Positions 1-8,346 of a DNA stretch of 64,000 bases are shown one piece after another. The notes under the pieces were generated by a model. It saw only the letters and a program-made list of their open reading frames with translations, did not search any database and was not told the DNA's origin. Origin of the DNA: Brevibacillus panacihumi (GTDB taxonomy: Bacteria > Bacillota > Bacilli > Brevibacillales > Brevibacillaceae); NCBI RefSeq assembly GCF_003710985.1, contig NZ_RHHT01000045.1:49990-113989 (forward strand), given 5' to 3'. Both the position numbers and the translations under genes were made by a program. How positions within the stretch are numbered: position 1 is the stretch's first letter; the number at the start of each line of letters is the position of its first letter.

Positions 1-726
1 CTTCTTGTCGTTGGCGTGCTGACGAGCAAACACTTTGGAGTAGATGGCGGACAGCGGTCCCGGATCGACGGGAACCATCTGGTACTCCTTGATCGCTGCC
101 ATGGCTTTGGCAATCGATTCGATTTCCTCGTCTGTCACGGCATCCATCACCAGGATTCGTTTGCCCTCCGCGATATGCGCGCGCATCGCCTGTTCCGTTT
201 CCTTCTCGCCTGCCAAAACCGTTTCCAGACCGATATAGGAGACTGGATATTTGCTTTGTTTTTGCACAATGGCAGGCACGTAGGATTGCGTAACGGGTGC
301 GACCGGATCATTCGCTACGTCCGTCGTCTGCAGAGGAACCCCATTCACCAGCAGGTAGCCCCCTGAGGTAATGCGCCCTGAATCCGGATAGGAAGCTACA
401 ACTACCGCCACCGCTTTATCACCGAGTCCGGCAAGTACCGTATCGATTTCTACCCCTATGTTTCCTCGCACCGTACTGTCGATTCGCTTGCAGATGACAT
501 CTGCGCCCCATTTTTTGAGATTATCCAGCACGGTCTTGACTCTCATCTGCGCAACTTCTTCTCTGGCATATCGGCTGTCCGTATCCACCATCACGGCGTT
601 GTAGGAATCCGATGAGGGAAGATTGTTGTAGTGAACCATCGTAGCTGCTTCAAAGCCTTGCCGGGCGAGTCTCACCCCTGTCGCATTTGCTCCTGTCAAG
701 TCATCTGCAATGACTCCAATTTTCAT
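1..726 (-). CDS. Four-carbon acid sugar kinase family protein (DUF1537), 3' end outside window
   Basis: The frame is open from an ATG at 726 to the window edge, giving the first 242 residues. The N-terminus reads GVIADDLTGANATG, the signature opening of the DUF1537/OtnK-type kinases that phosphorylate four-carbon acid sugars such as threonate or erythronate with ATP. Only the N-terminal sugar-binding domain is visible; the C-terminal nucleotide-binding domain would lie outside. The ATG overlaps the TGA of the upstream DeoR gene as ATGA, so the two are translationally coupled and the regulator probably responds to the kinase pathway. The exact substrate cannot be read from this fragment. Confidence 0.85.
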   Translation of the reverse strand, partial: MKIGVIADDLTGANATGVRLARQGFEAATMVHYNNLPSSDSYNAVMVDTDSRYAREEVAQMRVKTVLDNLKKWGADVICKRIDSTVRGNIGVEIDTVLAGLGDKAVAVVVASYPDSGRITSGGYLLVNGVPLQTTDVANDPVAPVTQSYVPAIVQKQSKYPVSYIGLETVLAGEKETEQAMRAHIAEGKRILVMDAVTDEEIESIAKAMAAIKEYQMVPVDPGPLSAIYSKVFARQHANDKK

Positions 727-1502
727 GTGGCCTCACCCACCTCTGCTGTCACAACTTTCAGATGTTCTTTTATTTTTTCCAGGTCTTCCGACGATAATCC
801 ATCATCTGTAATCAAACCGTCGAGATCGGACAAGTCGCATACCTTCGTGAATGACTTTTGGTCAAACTTGCTGGAGTCTGCAACCATCCAAGTAGTGCCG
901 GCAGCTTCTATCATCAGCTTCTTGATGGAAGCCTTTTCAAAGGTCGTTACGGTAATTCCCGCCTCTACATGAACCGCATGCGCACCCAGGAAAAACAGGT
1001 CGACGTGGATGCTTTTCAGGATTTGCTCCGTCAACGGACCGAACAAAGCCCCTACCGTGTTTTGCAGCTCTCCGCCCGCCACGATCACTTTAACCTCGCT
1101 GTCCATCAGTTCGGCGGCGATTTTGATATCGTTGGTCACTACGGTCAGATTCTTTTTATCCTTCAGCAATCTGGCTATTTCAAGGGTAGTCGTGCCTGAG
1201 TCCAGCAGGATCGTCGAGTGTTCCTGAATCAGCGTTACGGCTTTTCGGGCAATTTCCCGCTTCTGTCTGCTGTACTTCCCCTCTTTGGTGAGAAAGGGCG
1301 TTTCGTGTATCAAGGGCTTGTTGAGAATCGCCCCTCCAAACGTGCGGATGATCTTCTCTTCCTCTTCCAAAATGGACAAGTCTCTGCGAATGGTCATCGC
1401 CGACACATTCAACTGCTCGGCCAGCTGGTCGATATCGATCTTCTCGTCTTTGCTAAGCTGCTCCAAAATCCACGTTCTGCGCTCTTTTGGCAACAAAGTC
1501 AT
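723..1502 (-). CDS. DeoR/GlpR-family transcriptional repressor
   Basis: A protein of about 259 residues. An N-terminal winged helix-turn-helix (about residues 4-58, with the SAMTIRRDL recognition segment) is followed by the DeoR C-terminal sugar-phosphate sensor, whose effector-binding landmarks are visible as DSGTTTLEIA, VVTND and the late MVADSSKF. The start is uncertain: GTG at 1505, ATG at 1502 and TTG codons at 1496 and 1493 are all in frame, and the AAGGGTG ribosome site fits the TTG codons best. It overlaps the downstream kinase gene by 4 bp. Three 15-bp dyads upstream suggest that it represses its own operon and is released by a phosphorylated sugar acid; the effector identity is inference. 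Confidence 0.88.
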   Translation of the reverse strand: MTLLPKERRTWILEQLSKDEKIDIDQLAEQLNVSAMTIRRDLSILEEEEKIIRTFGGAILNKPLIHETPFLTKEGKYSRQKREIARKAVTLIQEHSTILLDSGTTTLEIARLLKDKKNLTVVTNDIKIAAELMDSEVKVIVAGGELQNTVGALFGPLTEQILKSIHVDLFFLGAHAVHVEAGITVTTFEKASIKKLMIEAAGTTWMVADSSKFDQKSFTKVCDLSDLDGLITDDGLSSEDLEKIKEHLKVVTAEVGEAT

Positions 1503-1508
1503 CACCCT

Positions 1509-1596
1509 TGTTAATTTAGAACATTTTATAATGGTATTATGTTATTCTCGAACAATTTTGTCAAGGAACAAAAGTTTATTATGTTCAAAATGAACA
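1509..1596 (-). promoter_or_regulatory. Promoter with three phased DeoR-type operators
   Basis: A sigma-A promoter for the deoR-kinase operon is visible on the minus strand: TTGACA (1559-1564), 17 bp, CATAAT (1536-1541). Three 15-bp dyads of form TGTT-N7-AACA lie at 1509-1523, 1540-1554 and 1582-1596; the last is a perfect TGTTCA-AAA-TGAACA palindrome. Their starts are 31 and 42 bp apart, close to three and four helical turns. The middle copy sits between -35 and -10. This is the arrangement expected for cooperative autorepression by the adjacent DeoR protein. Confidence 0.7.
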
Positions 1597-1703
1597 GTTG
1601 TATTGAAAAGGTTAGACATGACGGTTTTGGTGGCTCTATGAGTAAACAAAAGAAACCCCTGGCGAGAAGGATTTTCTCGTCAGGAGTTCTATGGATCTGG
1701 GAT

Positions 1704-3722
1704 TTATTTTACTGTGACGGGGAATTGGAGGGTTTCCCCAGCGTACGTAACTGTAATCATGACTGTGCCGCGTTTTTTTGCTTCGATGATAATTTCATCT
1801 GTGGAATGAATGCTCAGGTCTACTCCATGTATAATTTCGATGACATCTTCGTTTGAAACGCTCCATTCTGCATAAGCAGCTGCCGGTCGTAAGTATTTAT
1901 CTCCCAGGTCAGCATAAAGCATCACACTTTGACTATCGCCGATACGCAGATCACGATCCTCCTTTTCCAACTGCAGTCGGGTCGGGGGACGGTCCGAGAC
2001 GATGAGCCCTTTTCGCACCGTGTGCCCTTTATATTGGCCGATAATCAGGATACTCCCCGGGTACAAAGCCTTTATCTTATTATCTTCCAAGGAATATACT
2101 CGACCATCGTCTCCCCAAACTTTAATATTCATTTTCGTACTCACATCTTCTTTTTTTCCATCTGTATATGTGGCGATAGCCTTAATTTGAAAAGTTTCCC
2201 CAATTTTAAGAAGGCCGTTTTTGCCTGAGAATTGCACCGTTTTTACAATTTTTTGCCCTTTATCTGGTTTTACTTTTAGTAAATATACATCTTCACCATT
2301 GAGATCAGAACGTGCCTTGCCCACTAGCACGTACTCTCCCTCTTTCGTTTCCCGGACTTCGTTTACCCATTCCCCATTATCAAATCCGAAATGCTTTTCC
2401 CAGATAACCTTTCCTTTTTCATCTAATTTATACAAGATAGTGACTTGTGTATTATCTTTAAATATGAATGCATTAGTCGCGACAATATAGCCGCCATCAC
2501 TGGCTTGGATAACTCCTGCTATTCTCTGATTTTTATCATATGGTGGTCCTTCAATCGTCCTCCTCCATTTGATTTTTCCTTTTTCGTCGACTTTCACTAC
2601 TCCATCTTCTGCATAAGTCACAATGCCACCATCATTTGTGATATCCATGAACGTAAGGATTTGCCCTACATCTTTTGTCCATAATGTTTTCCCAGATTGA
2701 TTCACCTTGGTTACATAATTCCCCAGAACATAGTAGCCTTCATCACTCGTTTGCCGCACCAGGTCAGCACCATTTTTAATTTTCGTCTTCCATTTCTCTC
2801 TACCCGACTTATCTAGTTTAATAATGGCTTCACCAGTTGCCAAAATAAATCCATCATCTTTTGTTTGCTCTACGTATCCTCCCCAATATTTACCGGTCAA
2901 TGGAAACTCCTTCGACCATCGGACGCTCCCGTTCACGTTCAACTTGCGCAAAATTATAGTTCTCCCTTTTCGCCCCTCGCTATTGCTAAGCATTACATAT
3001 CCTCCATCACTTGTTAGACGGATAGTTCTGGGAGACTCCTTTCCTTTCATTGCAATCTTTTTTTCCCACTCAAATGCCCCGTTTTTTTTCACTTTCAAAG
3101 CAAACAGTTCATCGCTTTTCCATCCTCGAGAAATTCCGAGCACTATAAAACCGCCATCTGAAGTCGGAGAGCCTGAAAAAGCTTCTTCATTAAGCCCTTT
3201 ATCGTACATGAATTCCCACAATACTTCGTCGCTAAAATTGACACTCACATGAAGATTGACTTGGAAATCCAGATAGGAAGCAGTAATGATCGCCCGCCCC
3301 TCATCGAATACCTCGATTTTGCCGTCTTTTACATCTACAATAGAAGTATTACTGCTTGTCCATTCGACTTTTTTGGTGACATCTTCCTTACTTTTGTCCT
3401 TGTAATGGATGTAAGCAATGACGTTCGATTTTCCCCTTTTCGAGAAATGTAGCTGCGTCTTGGAAAGCGTAAGTTGGGTTGGTTGTTCTCGTGAAACGCT
3501 CTTTTTTCCTCGAACATTTTCCACTTCTTCGCGACTGTCATATTTTGTATGCGAAGTACTTAACTTGTCTAGGCTTTCTAAACGACCATCTTGTGCTCCG
3601 TAGATCAGCGGATAGTCATCCATAAACGAATCCTTACCAAATGCCACTCCTATAGGCAATAGAGTTGCCATGAAGCATGCTGCTACAAGTATATGGGCAA
3701 CCTTTCTAGTCAAACCTTTCAC
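1704..3722 (-). CDS. Secreted bacterial-Ig-like / beta-propeller repeat protein
   Basis: A 672-residue protein with a Sec signal peptide (KGLTRK, then a hydrophobic stretch ending near residue 30). Residues about 80-165 form a BIG_2-like domain (LTLSKTQLHF to VNLHVSV). Residues about 165-490 hold about eight repeats built around [T/S]-[S/N]-D-[G/E]-G-[Y/F]-hydrophobic strands with W-[S/E/K] motifs, typical of a beta-propeller-like fold. Two further Ig-like stretches (about 495-580 and 585-672) close the protein. No LPXTG or S-layer motif is seen. The GTG start at 3722 follows GGGGGA. It is the only gene behind a c-di-GMP riboswitch, so a surface or matrix role tied to the motile/sessile switch is inferred; the ligand is unknown. 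Confidence 0.75.
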   Translation of the reverse strand: MKGLTRKVAHILVAACFMATLLPIGVAFGKDSFMDDYPLIYGAQDGRLESLDKLSTSHTKYDSREEVENVRGKKSVSREQPTQLTLSKTQLHFSKRGKSNVIAYIHYKDKSKEDVTKKVEWTSSNTSIVDVKDGKIEVFDEGRAIITASYLDFQVNLHVSVNFSDEVLWEFMYDKGLNEEAFSGSPTSDGGFIVLGISRGWKSDELFALKVKKNGAFEWEKKIAMKGKESPRTIRLTSDGGYVMLSNSEGRKGRTIILRKLNVNGSVRWSKEFPLTGKYWGGYVEQTKDDGFILATGEAIIKLDKSGREKWKTKIKNGADLVRQTSDEGYYVLGNYVTKVNQSGKTLWTKDVGQILTFMDITNDGGIVTYAEDGVVKVDEKGKIKWRRTIEGPPYDKNQRIAGVIQASDGGYIVATNAFIFKDNTQVTILYKLDEKGKVIWEKHFGFDNGEWVNEVRETKEGEYVLVGKARSDLNGEDVYLLKVKPDKGQKIVKTVQFSGKNGLLKIGETFQIKAIATYTDGKKEDVSTKMNIKVWGDDGRVYSLEDNKIKALYPGSILIIGQYKGHTVRKGLIVSDRPPTRLQLEKEDRDLRIGDSQSVMLYADLGDKYLRPAAAYAEWSVSNEDVIEIIHGVDLSIHSTDEIIIEAKKRGTVMITVTYAGETLQFPVTVK

Positions 3723-3758
3723 ATCATATCCCCCAATGCTTTTAATTGAGTTTTTTTT

Positions 3759-3782
3759 CTATTTTGCTTCTACTTCTTTCAC
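3759..3782 (-). CDS. Possible 7-codon upstream ORF in the riboswitch leader
   Basis: Between the riboswitch terminator and the Ig-like gene a very strong ribosome site (AAAGGGGGTGAT) is followed after 8 nt by GTG and a seven-residue frame, MKEVEAK, ending in TAG. Translation would occur only in transcripts that escape the terminator. It may be fortuitous, but such a strong site without another start nearby is unusual. Confidence 0.3.
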   Translation of the reverse strand: MKEVEAK

Positions 3783-3807
3783 CAGAAAATCACCCCCTTT
3801 CAAGTAC

Positions 3808-3840
3808 AAAAAAAAAGCTATTTCCACATAGGAAAATAGC
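3808..3840 (-). terminator. Riboswitch expression-platform terminator
   Basis: On the minus strand GCTATTTTCC and GGAAATAGC form a hairpin (3817-3840) followed by nine T residues (3808-3816). It lies about 23 nt after the c-di-GMP-I aptamer. UUGGUA just before the hairpin (3845-3850) can pair with UACCAA at the aptamer's 3' side (3865-3870), giving a plausible alternative pairing that links ligand binding to termination. Confidence 0.85.
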
Positions 3841-3862
3841 CGTATACCAAAACGGAAACGAT

Positions 3863-3949
3863 ACTTGGTAACTCAGCCATCTTAGTTCATGGAACCTTAG
3901 ACCTGTAGCTTTGCGCCCACATCTTTCAATGTGTTTGCCCTTTTCAAGT
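3863..3949 (-). promoter_or_regulatory. Cyclic di-GMP-I (GEMM) riboswitch aptamer
   Basis: Read on the minus strand, the leader contains GGGCAAAC, a GAAA tetraloop hairpin, GGGCGCAAAGCTA, AGGTCTAAG and finally GGCTGAGTTACCAAG in the order and spacing of the GEMM-I aptamer. P1 closes by ACTTG with CAAGT. A terminator follows, so control is transcriptional. The downstream secreted Ig-like protein is a sensible target. The direction of switching (on or off) is not decided by the sequence alone. Confidence 0.88.
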
Positions 3950-3992
3950 TTTGTCACTGATTCATTTGATCTATTTTTGTCAATTGTTAAAA

Positions 3993-4021
3993 ATTATAAA
4001 TTTATACTATACTAATGTCAA
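3993..4021 (-). promoter_or_regulatory. Sigma-A promoter for the riboswitch leader
   Basis: A consensus TTGACA (4016-4021), 17-bp spacer and TATAAT (3993-3998) on the minus strand place transcription start about 35-40 nt before the aptamer. The surrounding sequence (3950-4076) is AT-rich and holds no gene. Confidence 0.8.
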
Positions 4022-4076
4022 AGTTTTATTTCTACAAAATTCGACATATTTAAAAGAGTATGGCGGTAATGATGAT

Positions 4077-5096
4077 CTATCCGTTTGTACGAAGCGCCAA
4101 CAAGCGTTTTAGGTTGTTATCAATAAAGGTATTATCGGCAGTGTTGATTCCGCGACCGGCAAAATGGCCCCAGATCGACTCGATAGGAGTAAGAACAGCA
4201 TTAGGTATAAGCTTAGCCTCGTAGTTGTTGTCGTCCGCCGTACAGAATAGATCCGTGCTCCCTGGCATGACGCAGGCAAGTGCTTTAATGCTTTTAAGTG
4301 CCTCATCGAAATCTCCTTTATAGGCGGGGTTTGCACTAATATCTGCATTTTGGCCAGTCCATAACATGGCCAGGACATTGTGCGGATCCATCTTCATAAA
4401 GCTGTCTTCCCAGACGCCAGCCACAAAATCCTCCAATGATTCATATCCCAGCTCTCGATAAAGCTCCTCTTTGTAAAACGCCTGCGATAAGCCCCATCCC
4501 GCATAGACACGGCCAACGGCGCGCATGTCTGCAGACGTCAACTGGTTTCGTTTACTTGAATCGAAGCCAACTGCAGCCATAAGCGCAGCTTTCAACCCGT
4601 CGAGGACCACAAACGTTTGGGGCCAAGTCTTGGCAACTCCGGAGAAAGGTGCAATTCGCTCCACCATGTCGGGATAACTTGCCCCCCATTGGAATGCTTG
4701 AATGCCTCCCATGGACCATCCAACTACGAGAGCAATCTTTTGAATGCCGAATTTTTCAGTCACCAGCCGATGCTGGAATGTAACGTTGTCAAAGATGGTA
4801 ACCTGCGGAAAATTGCCCCCGTCGAATGGGGGAGGCGTGTTACTGGGAGACGAAGATAATCCGTTGCCCAGCAGATTGGGAACGATAATGAAATATTTTT
4901 GCGGATCAAGTGCCATGCCGTTGCCAATCAACCATTCATTCTGAACATGCTGGTCGCCAAAAGCAGTTGGATAGACGATGACATTATCTTTCTTTTCATT
5001 CAATGTTCCATAAGTTTTATAAGCAAGAAATGCGCCAGGCAACGTCACTCCTGATTGCAAGGTTACGTCACCCAAATCAAAAATTTCATAATCCAT
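4077..5096 (-). CDS. Alpha/beta hydrolase of the homoserine O-acetyltransferase (MetX-like) family
   Basis: A 339-residue alpha/beta hydrolase. The nucleophile elbow GWSMGG (Ser about 128) and a late GHFAGRG histidine mark the catalytic residues, and the N-terminal GVTLPGAFLAYKTYGTLN and GNGMALDPQKYFIIVPN segments are those of MetX-type proteins. True MetX proteins transfer acetyl to homoserine; many relatives with this shorter architecture are of unknown substrate, so a methionine role is not asserted. The ATG at 5096 is chosen over the upstream one because AAGGGAG lies at the right distance. It is divergent from a LysR regulator, which probably controls it. Confidence 0.8.
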   Translation of the reverse strand: MDYEIFDLGDVTLQSGVTLPGAFLAYKTYGTLNEKKDNVIVYPTAFGDQHVQNEWLIGNGMALDPQKYFIIVPNLLGNGLSSSPSNTPPPFDGGNFPQVTIFDNVTFQHRLVTEKFGIQKIALVVGWSMGGIQAFQWGASYPDMVERIAPFSGVAKTWPQTFVVLDGLKAALMAAVGFDSSKRNQLTSADMRAVGRVYAGWGLSQAFYKEELYRELGYESLEDFVAGVWEDSFMKMDPHNVLAMLWTGQNADISANPAYKGDFDEALKSIKALACVMPGSTDLFCTADDNNYEAKLIPNAVLTPIESIWGHFAGRGINTADNTFIDNNLKRLLALRTNG

Positions 5097-5203
5097 TGTA
5101 ATCGCTCCCTTCAAAATGAAACACAAACATGTAGAATGTATTTCTTGTTGTTAGTATAGATTCGTGATAATCTCAATAAAAGTGAATGATATTAAAAGTT
5201 ATA

Positions 5204-5218
5204 TTCAATTATATTGAA
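5204..5218. promoter_or_regulatory. Candidate LysR-type operator
   Basis: A perfect TTCAA-N5-TTGAA palindrome lies in the 141-bp divergent region, 19 bp before the LysR start. Its size and position fit a LysR-type recognition site used for autoregulation and for the divergent hydrolase. No other dyad of this quality is present between the two genes. Confidence 0.45.
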
Positions 5219-5237
5219 AGGTAAAGGGGGGAATAGG

Positions 5238-6137
5238 ATGGAATTGCGCCAACTGATTACGTTCCGCACGGTTGCATCAACGTTAAATTTCAGTCGGGCT
5301 GCGGAAGTGCTGAACTATGTCCCCTCCAACGTCACGATGCAAATAAAAGCATTGGAGGATGAGCTTGGTGTTCGTCTCTTTGACCGCTTGGGCAAGCAGC
5401 TCGTTCTCACAACAGCGGGTAAACGTTTCTTAACTCATATTCAAAGCGTTCTGGACAAATTGGACGAAGCTCGCAGCGTCGTGCATGACAATGAAAACCT
5501 AAGCGGCACCCTGACGATAAGTGCCAATGAGGTTATTTGCGCCTATCGGCTTCCCGTTGTCTTTCGCCTGTTTCGTTCGCGTTATCCGGGAGTGCGTCTC
5601 ATTTTCCGTTCCGTTCCAAATCAAGAGCTCAAGCAAACCCTCTTTGAGGGAACCGCAGATGTCGTCTTTATGCTGGATGAACCCGTTCGCTCGAGCGCAC
5701 TTGCCGTGGAACCGTTGGTGGAAGAGACATTCCGCCTTTTCGCTGCTCCAGACCACCCGCTCGCACAACGAACTGAGCTGGAGCTGGGAGATTTTCACAA
5801 AGAAGTGTTCCTGACGAATGAAAAGGGTTGTCCCTATCGCACCATGTTTGACCGGTCATTTGAGAAAGAGGGCATTGATAGTATTACGTATCTAGAGTTT
5901 CAAAGTGCTGAAGCCATTAAACAATGTGCAATTTCGGGAATCGGTATTGCCTTTCTTCCTGAAGTCGTAGCGCAAGCCGAAGTTGAACGGAGCGAACTTG
6001 TCGCTCTTCCATGGCAAATTCCGGACTTGCACGTGTATACACAGATGTTATGGCATAAAGACAAGTGGCTTTCACCCATCATCTTGTCTTTCATAGAAGC
6101 AGCAAGGGAGGTTCTCGCTATAGAGGAGGAGAAGTAA
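5238..6137 (+). CDS. LysR-family transcriptional regulator
   Basis: A 299-residue protein with the canonical LysR helix-turn-helix at the N-terminus (ELRQLITFRTVASTLNFSRAAE, then a basic linker with LFDRLGKQLVLTTAGK) and a type-2 periplasmic-binding-like effector domain from about residue 90. The ATG at 5238, 8 nt after AAAGGGGGG, is used rather than the in-frame ATG at 5214. It is transcribed divergently from the MetX-like hydrolase, the usual arrangement for a LysR target. The effector is unknown. Confidence 0.92.
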   Translation: MELRQLITFRTVASTLNFSRAAEVLNYVPSNVTMQIKALEDELGVRLFDRLGKQLVLTTAGKRFLTHIQSVLDKLDEARSVVHDNENLSGTLTISANEVICAYRLPVVFRLFRSRYPGVRLIFRSVPNQELKQTLFEGTADVVFMLDEPVRSSALAVEPLVEETFRLFAAPDHPLAQRTELELGDFHKEVFLTNEKGCPYRTMFDRSFEKEGIDSITYLEFQSAEAIKQCAISGIGIAFLPEVVAQAEVERSELVALPWQIPDLHVYTQMLWHKDKWLSPIILSFIEAAREVLAIEEEK

Positions 6138-6174
6138 AGCATGTAGCCTTTTCAGCGATATTTTCCTAAACACA

Positions 6175-6222
6175 CAAAAAAACGTGCAGTTCAGGCAAAC
6201 AATGCCTGTCTACACGTTTCTT
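6175..6222. terminator. Bidirectional terminator between lysR and the nucleosidase gene
   Basis: AAACGTG (ending 6186) pairs with CACGTTT (from 6213), with an inner CAGGCA/TGCCTG stem; A and T runs flank both sides. It sits between convergent genes ending at 6137 and 6244. Confidence 0.75.
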
Positions 6223-6243
6223 CTGTTTCATATACCTTCTGCC

Positions 6244-7179
6244 TTACTGGGCACTCCCCATCAAAGCCTCAAGCTCGTCCGGCTGATAGCCTTTCACGGC
6301 CTTATCCCCTTTGACCGTCACCGGAACACCCATGAAGCCAAAGCGCTCTACCTCCTCCTGGTAGGCACGGCTGGTCATGACGTCTCGCACTTCAAACGTG
6401 ACCCCTTTGGCGGTGAGCCATTGCTTGACCAAATTGCAGTCGATACAGTTTTTCGTCGAGTAAACGATGACATCCGCGGCTGGTTTGATCGAAGCGAGCA
6501 TATTTTTCACGATGGCGTAGGAACGCTCGGAGGCCAGTTTGGTAAATTCCAGAAAATTGACGTGAGCCGAACCGTCTGCCTTGTCGGACATGGAGCGAAC
6601 CACGACGAATGGAACATGGTTCATCGCACAAACCTGTGCGACTGCGGCTCCCTCCATCTCGGTGCAGTGAGCGCCGAACTGTTCGTAGAGGGCTGCTACT
6701 TTTTCCCGGCTGGCGACAAATTGATCACCGGACAAAATGCGGCCCGTAACGATCTGAACCCCTGCTTCCAGCGCCTTGCCAGCCTCGACAGCCTGCTCCG
6801 TGAGCTTCTGATCTGCTTTCCAGATCCATTGCTCCGTGTACGGGATCTGTCCAGGCTCAAAGCCGAGAGCGGTCACATCCATGTCATGCTGCAGACAATC
6901 CGTCGAGACGACAATGTCCCCAATGTTCAACTCAGGATGCAATGCGCCTGCGACGCCGGTAAAAATGACGTGGTCCACGGAGAACTGGTCGATTAGAATC
7001 TGTGTGGTCACCGCCGCATTCACTTTTCCTACGCCGGACTTGCACAAAACCACCTGCTGCCCTTCCCACTCTCCGCTGTAATACGTGATCCCCGCTTTTT
7101 GCGTCGCAGCGGGTTGACCCATTCCTTCCATATATAAGGCGATTTCTTCATCCATCGCACCGATAATTCCGATCCGCAT
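6244..7179 (-). CDS. mtnN: 5'-methylthioadenosine/S-adenosylhomocysteine nucleosidase fused to a glutaredoxin domain
   Basis: A 311-residue fusion. Residues 1 to about 230 are a complete MTA/SAH nucleosidase: N-terminal IGIIGAMDEE with the catalytic-region glutamate, CTEMEGAAVAQVC (Glu174/176) and RSMSDKADG (Asp199). It cleaves adenine from MTA and SAH in methionine salvage and the activated methyl cycle. Residues about 236-311 form a glutaredoxin/NrdH-like fold with a CIDC active site (Cys245, Cys248) and a GVPV cis-proline motif. Ordinary MtnN proteins are about 230 residues, so the redox domain is an addition. The gene follows ccpA by 39 bp on the same strand and is probably co-transcribed. 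Confidence 0.92.
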   Translation of the reverse strand: MRIGIIGAMDEEIALYMEGMGQPAATQKAGITYYSGEWEGQQVVLCKSGVGKVNAAVTTQILIDQFSVDHVIFTGVAGALHPELNIGDIVVSTDCLQHDMDVTALGFEPGQIPYTEQWIWKADQKLTEQAVEAGKALEAGVQIVTGRILSGDQFVASREKVAALYEQFGAHCTEMEGAAVAQVCAMNHVPFVVVRSMSDKADGSAHVNFLEFTKLASERSYAIVKNMLASIKPAADVIVYSTKNCIDCNLVKQWLTAKGVTFEVRDVMTSRAYQEEVERFGFMGVPVTVKGDKAVKGYQPDELEALMGSAQ

Positions 7180-7218
7180 CGAACATCCTCCTCTTGCTGT
7201 CCATTTCCTGCCGTATGT

Positions 7219-8232
7219 TTATGCCTGATCGGGTTTGGTGCTCTCCCGATACTCAATTCGATGCGGCAGCAAAACGACATGCTCTTCCACAGGCTCATTG
7301 TTCATATATTTTGTCAGCAGGCGCATCGCCACCGCTCCGATATCATACATCGGCTGCACGACGGAGGTGAGACGCGGACGAACCATTTCCGTCAGACGGA
7401 TATTGTCATGCCCGATCACTTCCACATCGTTTGGCACATGCAGCCCCGAATCCTGCACGGCGTGGATGGCTCCGATCGCCATCTCGTCGTTGGCGGCGAA
7501 AATGGCTGTCGGCGGCTGTGTGAGCTTGAGGAACTCCTTGGTGTGGGACAAGCCGGATTCATAGAACAGATTGCCGTGGGCGACCACTTCTTCCTCCACT
7601 TGGACTCCAGCATCCGTCAGTGCTTGCTTGTAGCCTTCATATCGCATCAAACCGCCAAGCGGGTCGCTCATCGGTCCCGTAATCATCCCGATCCGCTTGT
7701 GTCCCCGCTGGACCAATGCCTGTGTCGCATCATAAGCGGCCTGAAAATGATCGATGGTGACGGACGGCAGCTTGTTGTCTGCGTCACGTGTAGCAGCCAG
7801 TACGGTAGGTACTTGCGTGCTGGTCAAGGCTTGCAGGTGATCCTCCTTGATCTCCGCTCCCATGAACAACAGCCCGTCCACCTGTTTTTCCAAGAGTGTG
7901 TTGATCAATTGCAGTTCTTTTTCCAGACGCTGGTCGGAGTTGCACAAAATGATATTGTACTTGTACATCGTCGCGATGTCTTCGATCCCCCGCGCCAACT
8001 CAGAAAAAAACAAGCTGGAGATGTCCGGGATGATGACACCGACTGTTGTTGTTTTCTTGCTGGCGAGACCGCGTGCAACGGCGTTGGGGCGATAGCCCAG
8101 GCGTTCGATCGCTCCGAGCACCTTCTTGCGAGTCATTGGTTTTACGTTCGGGTTCCCGTTCACAACGCGGGAAACGGTCGCCATCGATACTCCTGCTTCT
8201 CTTGCCACATCGTAGATTGTAACCGGCATCAT
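7219..8232 (-). CDS. ccpA: Catabolite control protein A
   Basis: A 337-residue LacI-family regulator. The N-terminal helix-turn-helix and hinge read [20 protein letters not shown], and the sugar-repressor core continues with [12 protein letters not shown], the HPr-contacting region typical of CcpA, and [20 protein letters not shown] near the end. CcpA with HPr-Ser-P binds cre sites and governs carbon catabolite control. Two ATG codons in tandem start the gene after GAGGGTG. Neighbouring aroA downstream of a CsoR gene resembles the aroA-ccpA neighbourhood of other Bacillales, which supports orthology. Confidence 0.93.
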   Translation of the reverse strand: MMPVTIYDVAREAGVSMATVSRVVNGNPNVKPMTRKKVLGAIERLGYRPNAVARGLASKKTTTVGVIIPDISSLFFSELARGIEDIATMYKYNIILCNSDQRLEKELQLINTLLEKQVDGLLFMGAEIKEDHLQALTSTQVPTVLAATRDADNKLPSVTIDHFQAAYDATQALVQRGHKRIGMITGPMSDPLGGLMRYEGYKQALTDAGVQVEEEVVAHGNLFYESGLSHTKEFLKLTQPPTAIFAANDEMAIGAIHAVQDSGLHVPNDVEVIGHDNIRLTEMVRPRLTSVVQPMYDIGAVAMRLLTKYMNNEPVEEHVVLLPHRIEYRESTKPDQA

Positions 8233-8346
8233 GCACCCTCGCTTTCCCTATAAAATGGTTTTCATAATTATTTTCATAAATATATGCACCTATGATACGA
8301 CAAGCTGTGCCTGTTGGCAATCGTTTTGCCAGGCCATTCATGCCGC

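Noticed and set aside
8231..8290. cre-like sequence (TGAAAACCATTTTA) upstream of ccpA
   Set aside because: The central CG and the symmetry of cre are missing; AT-rich chance resemblance is more likely.
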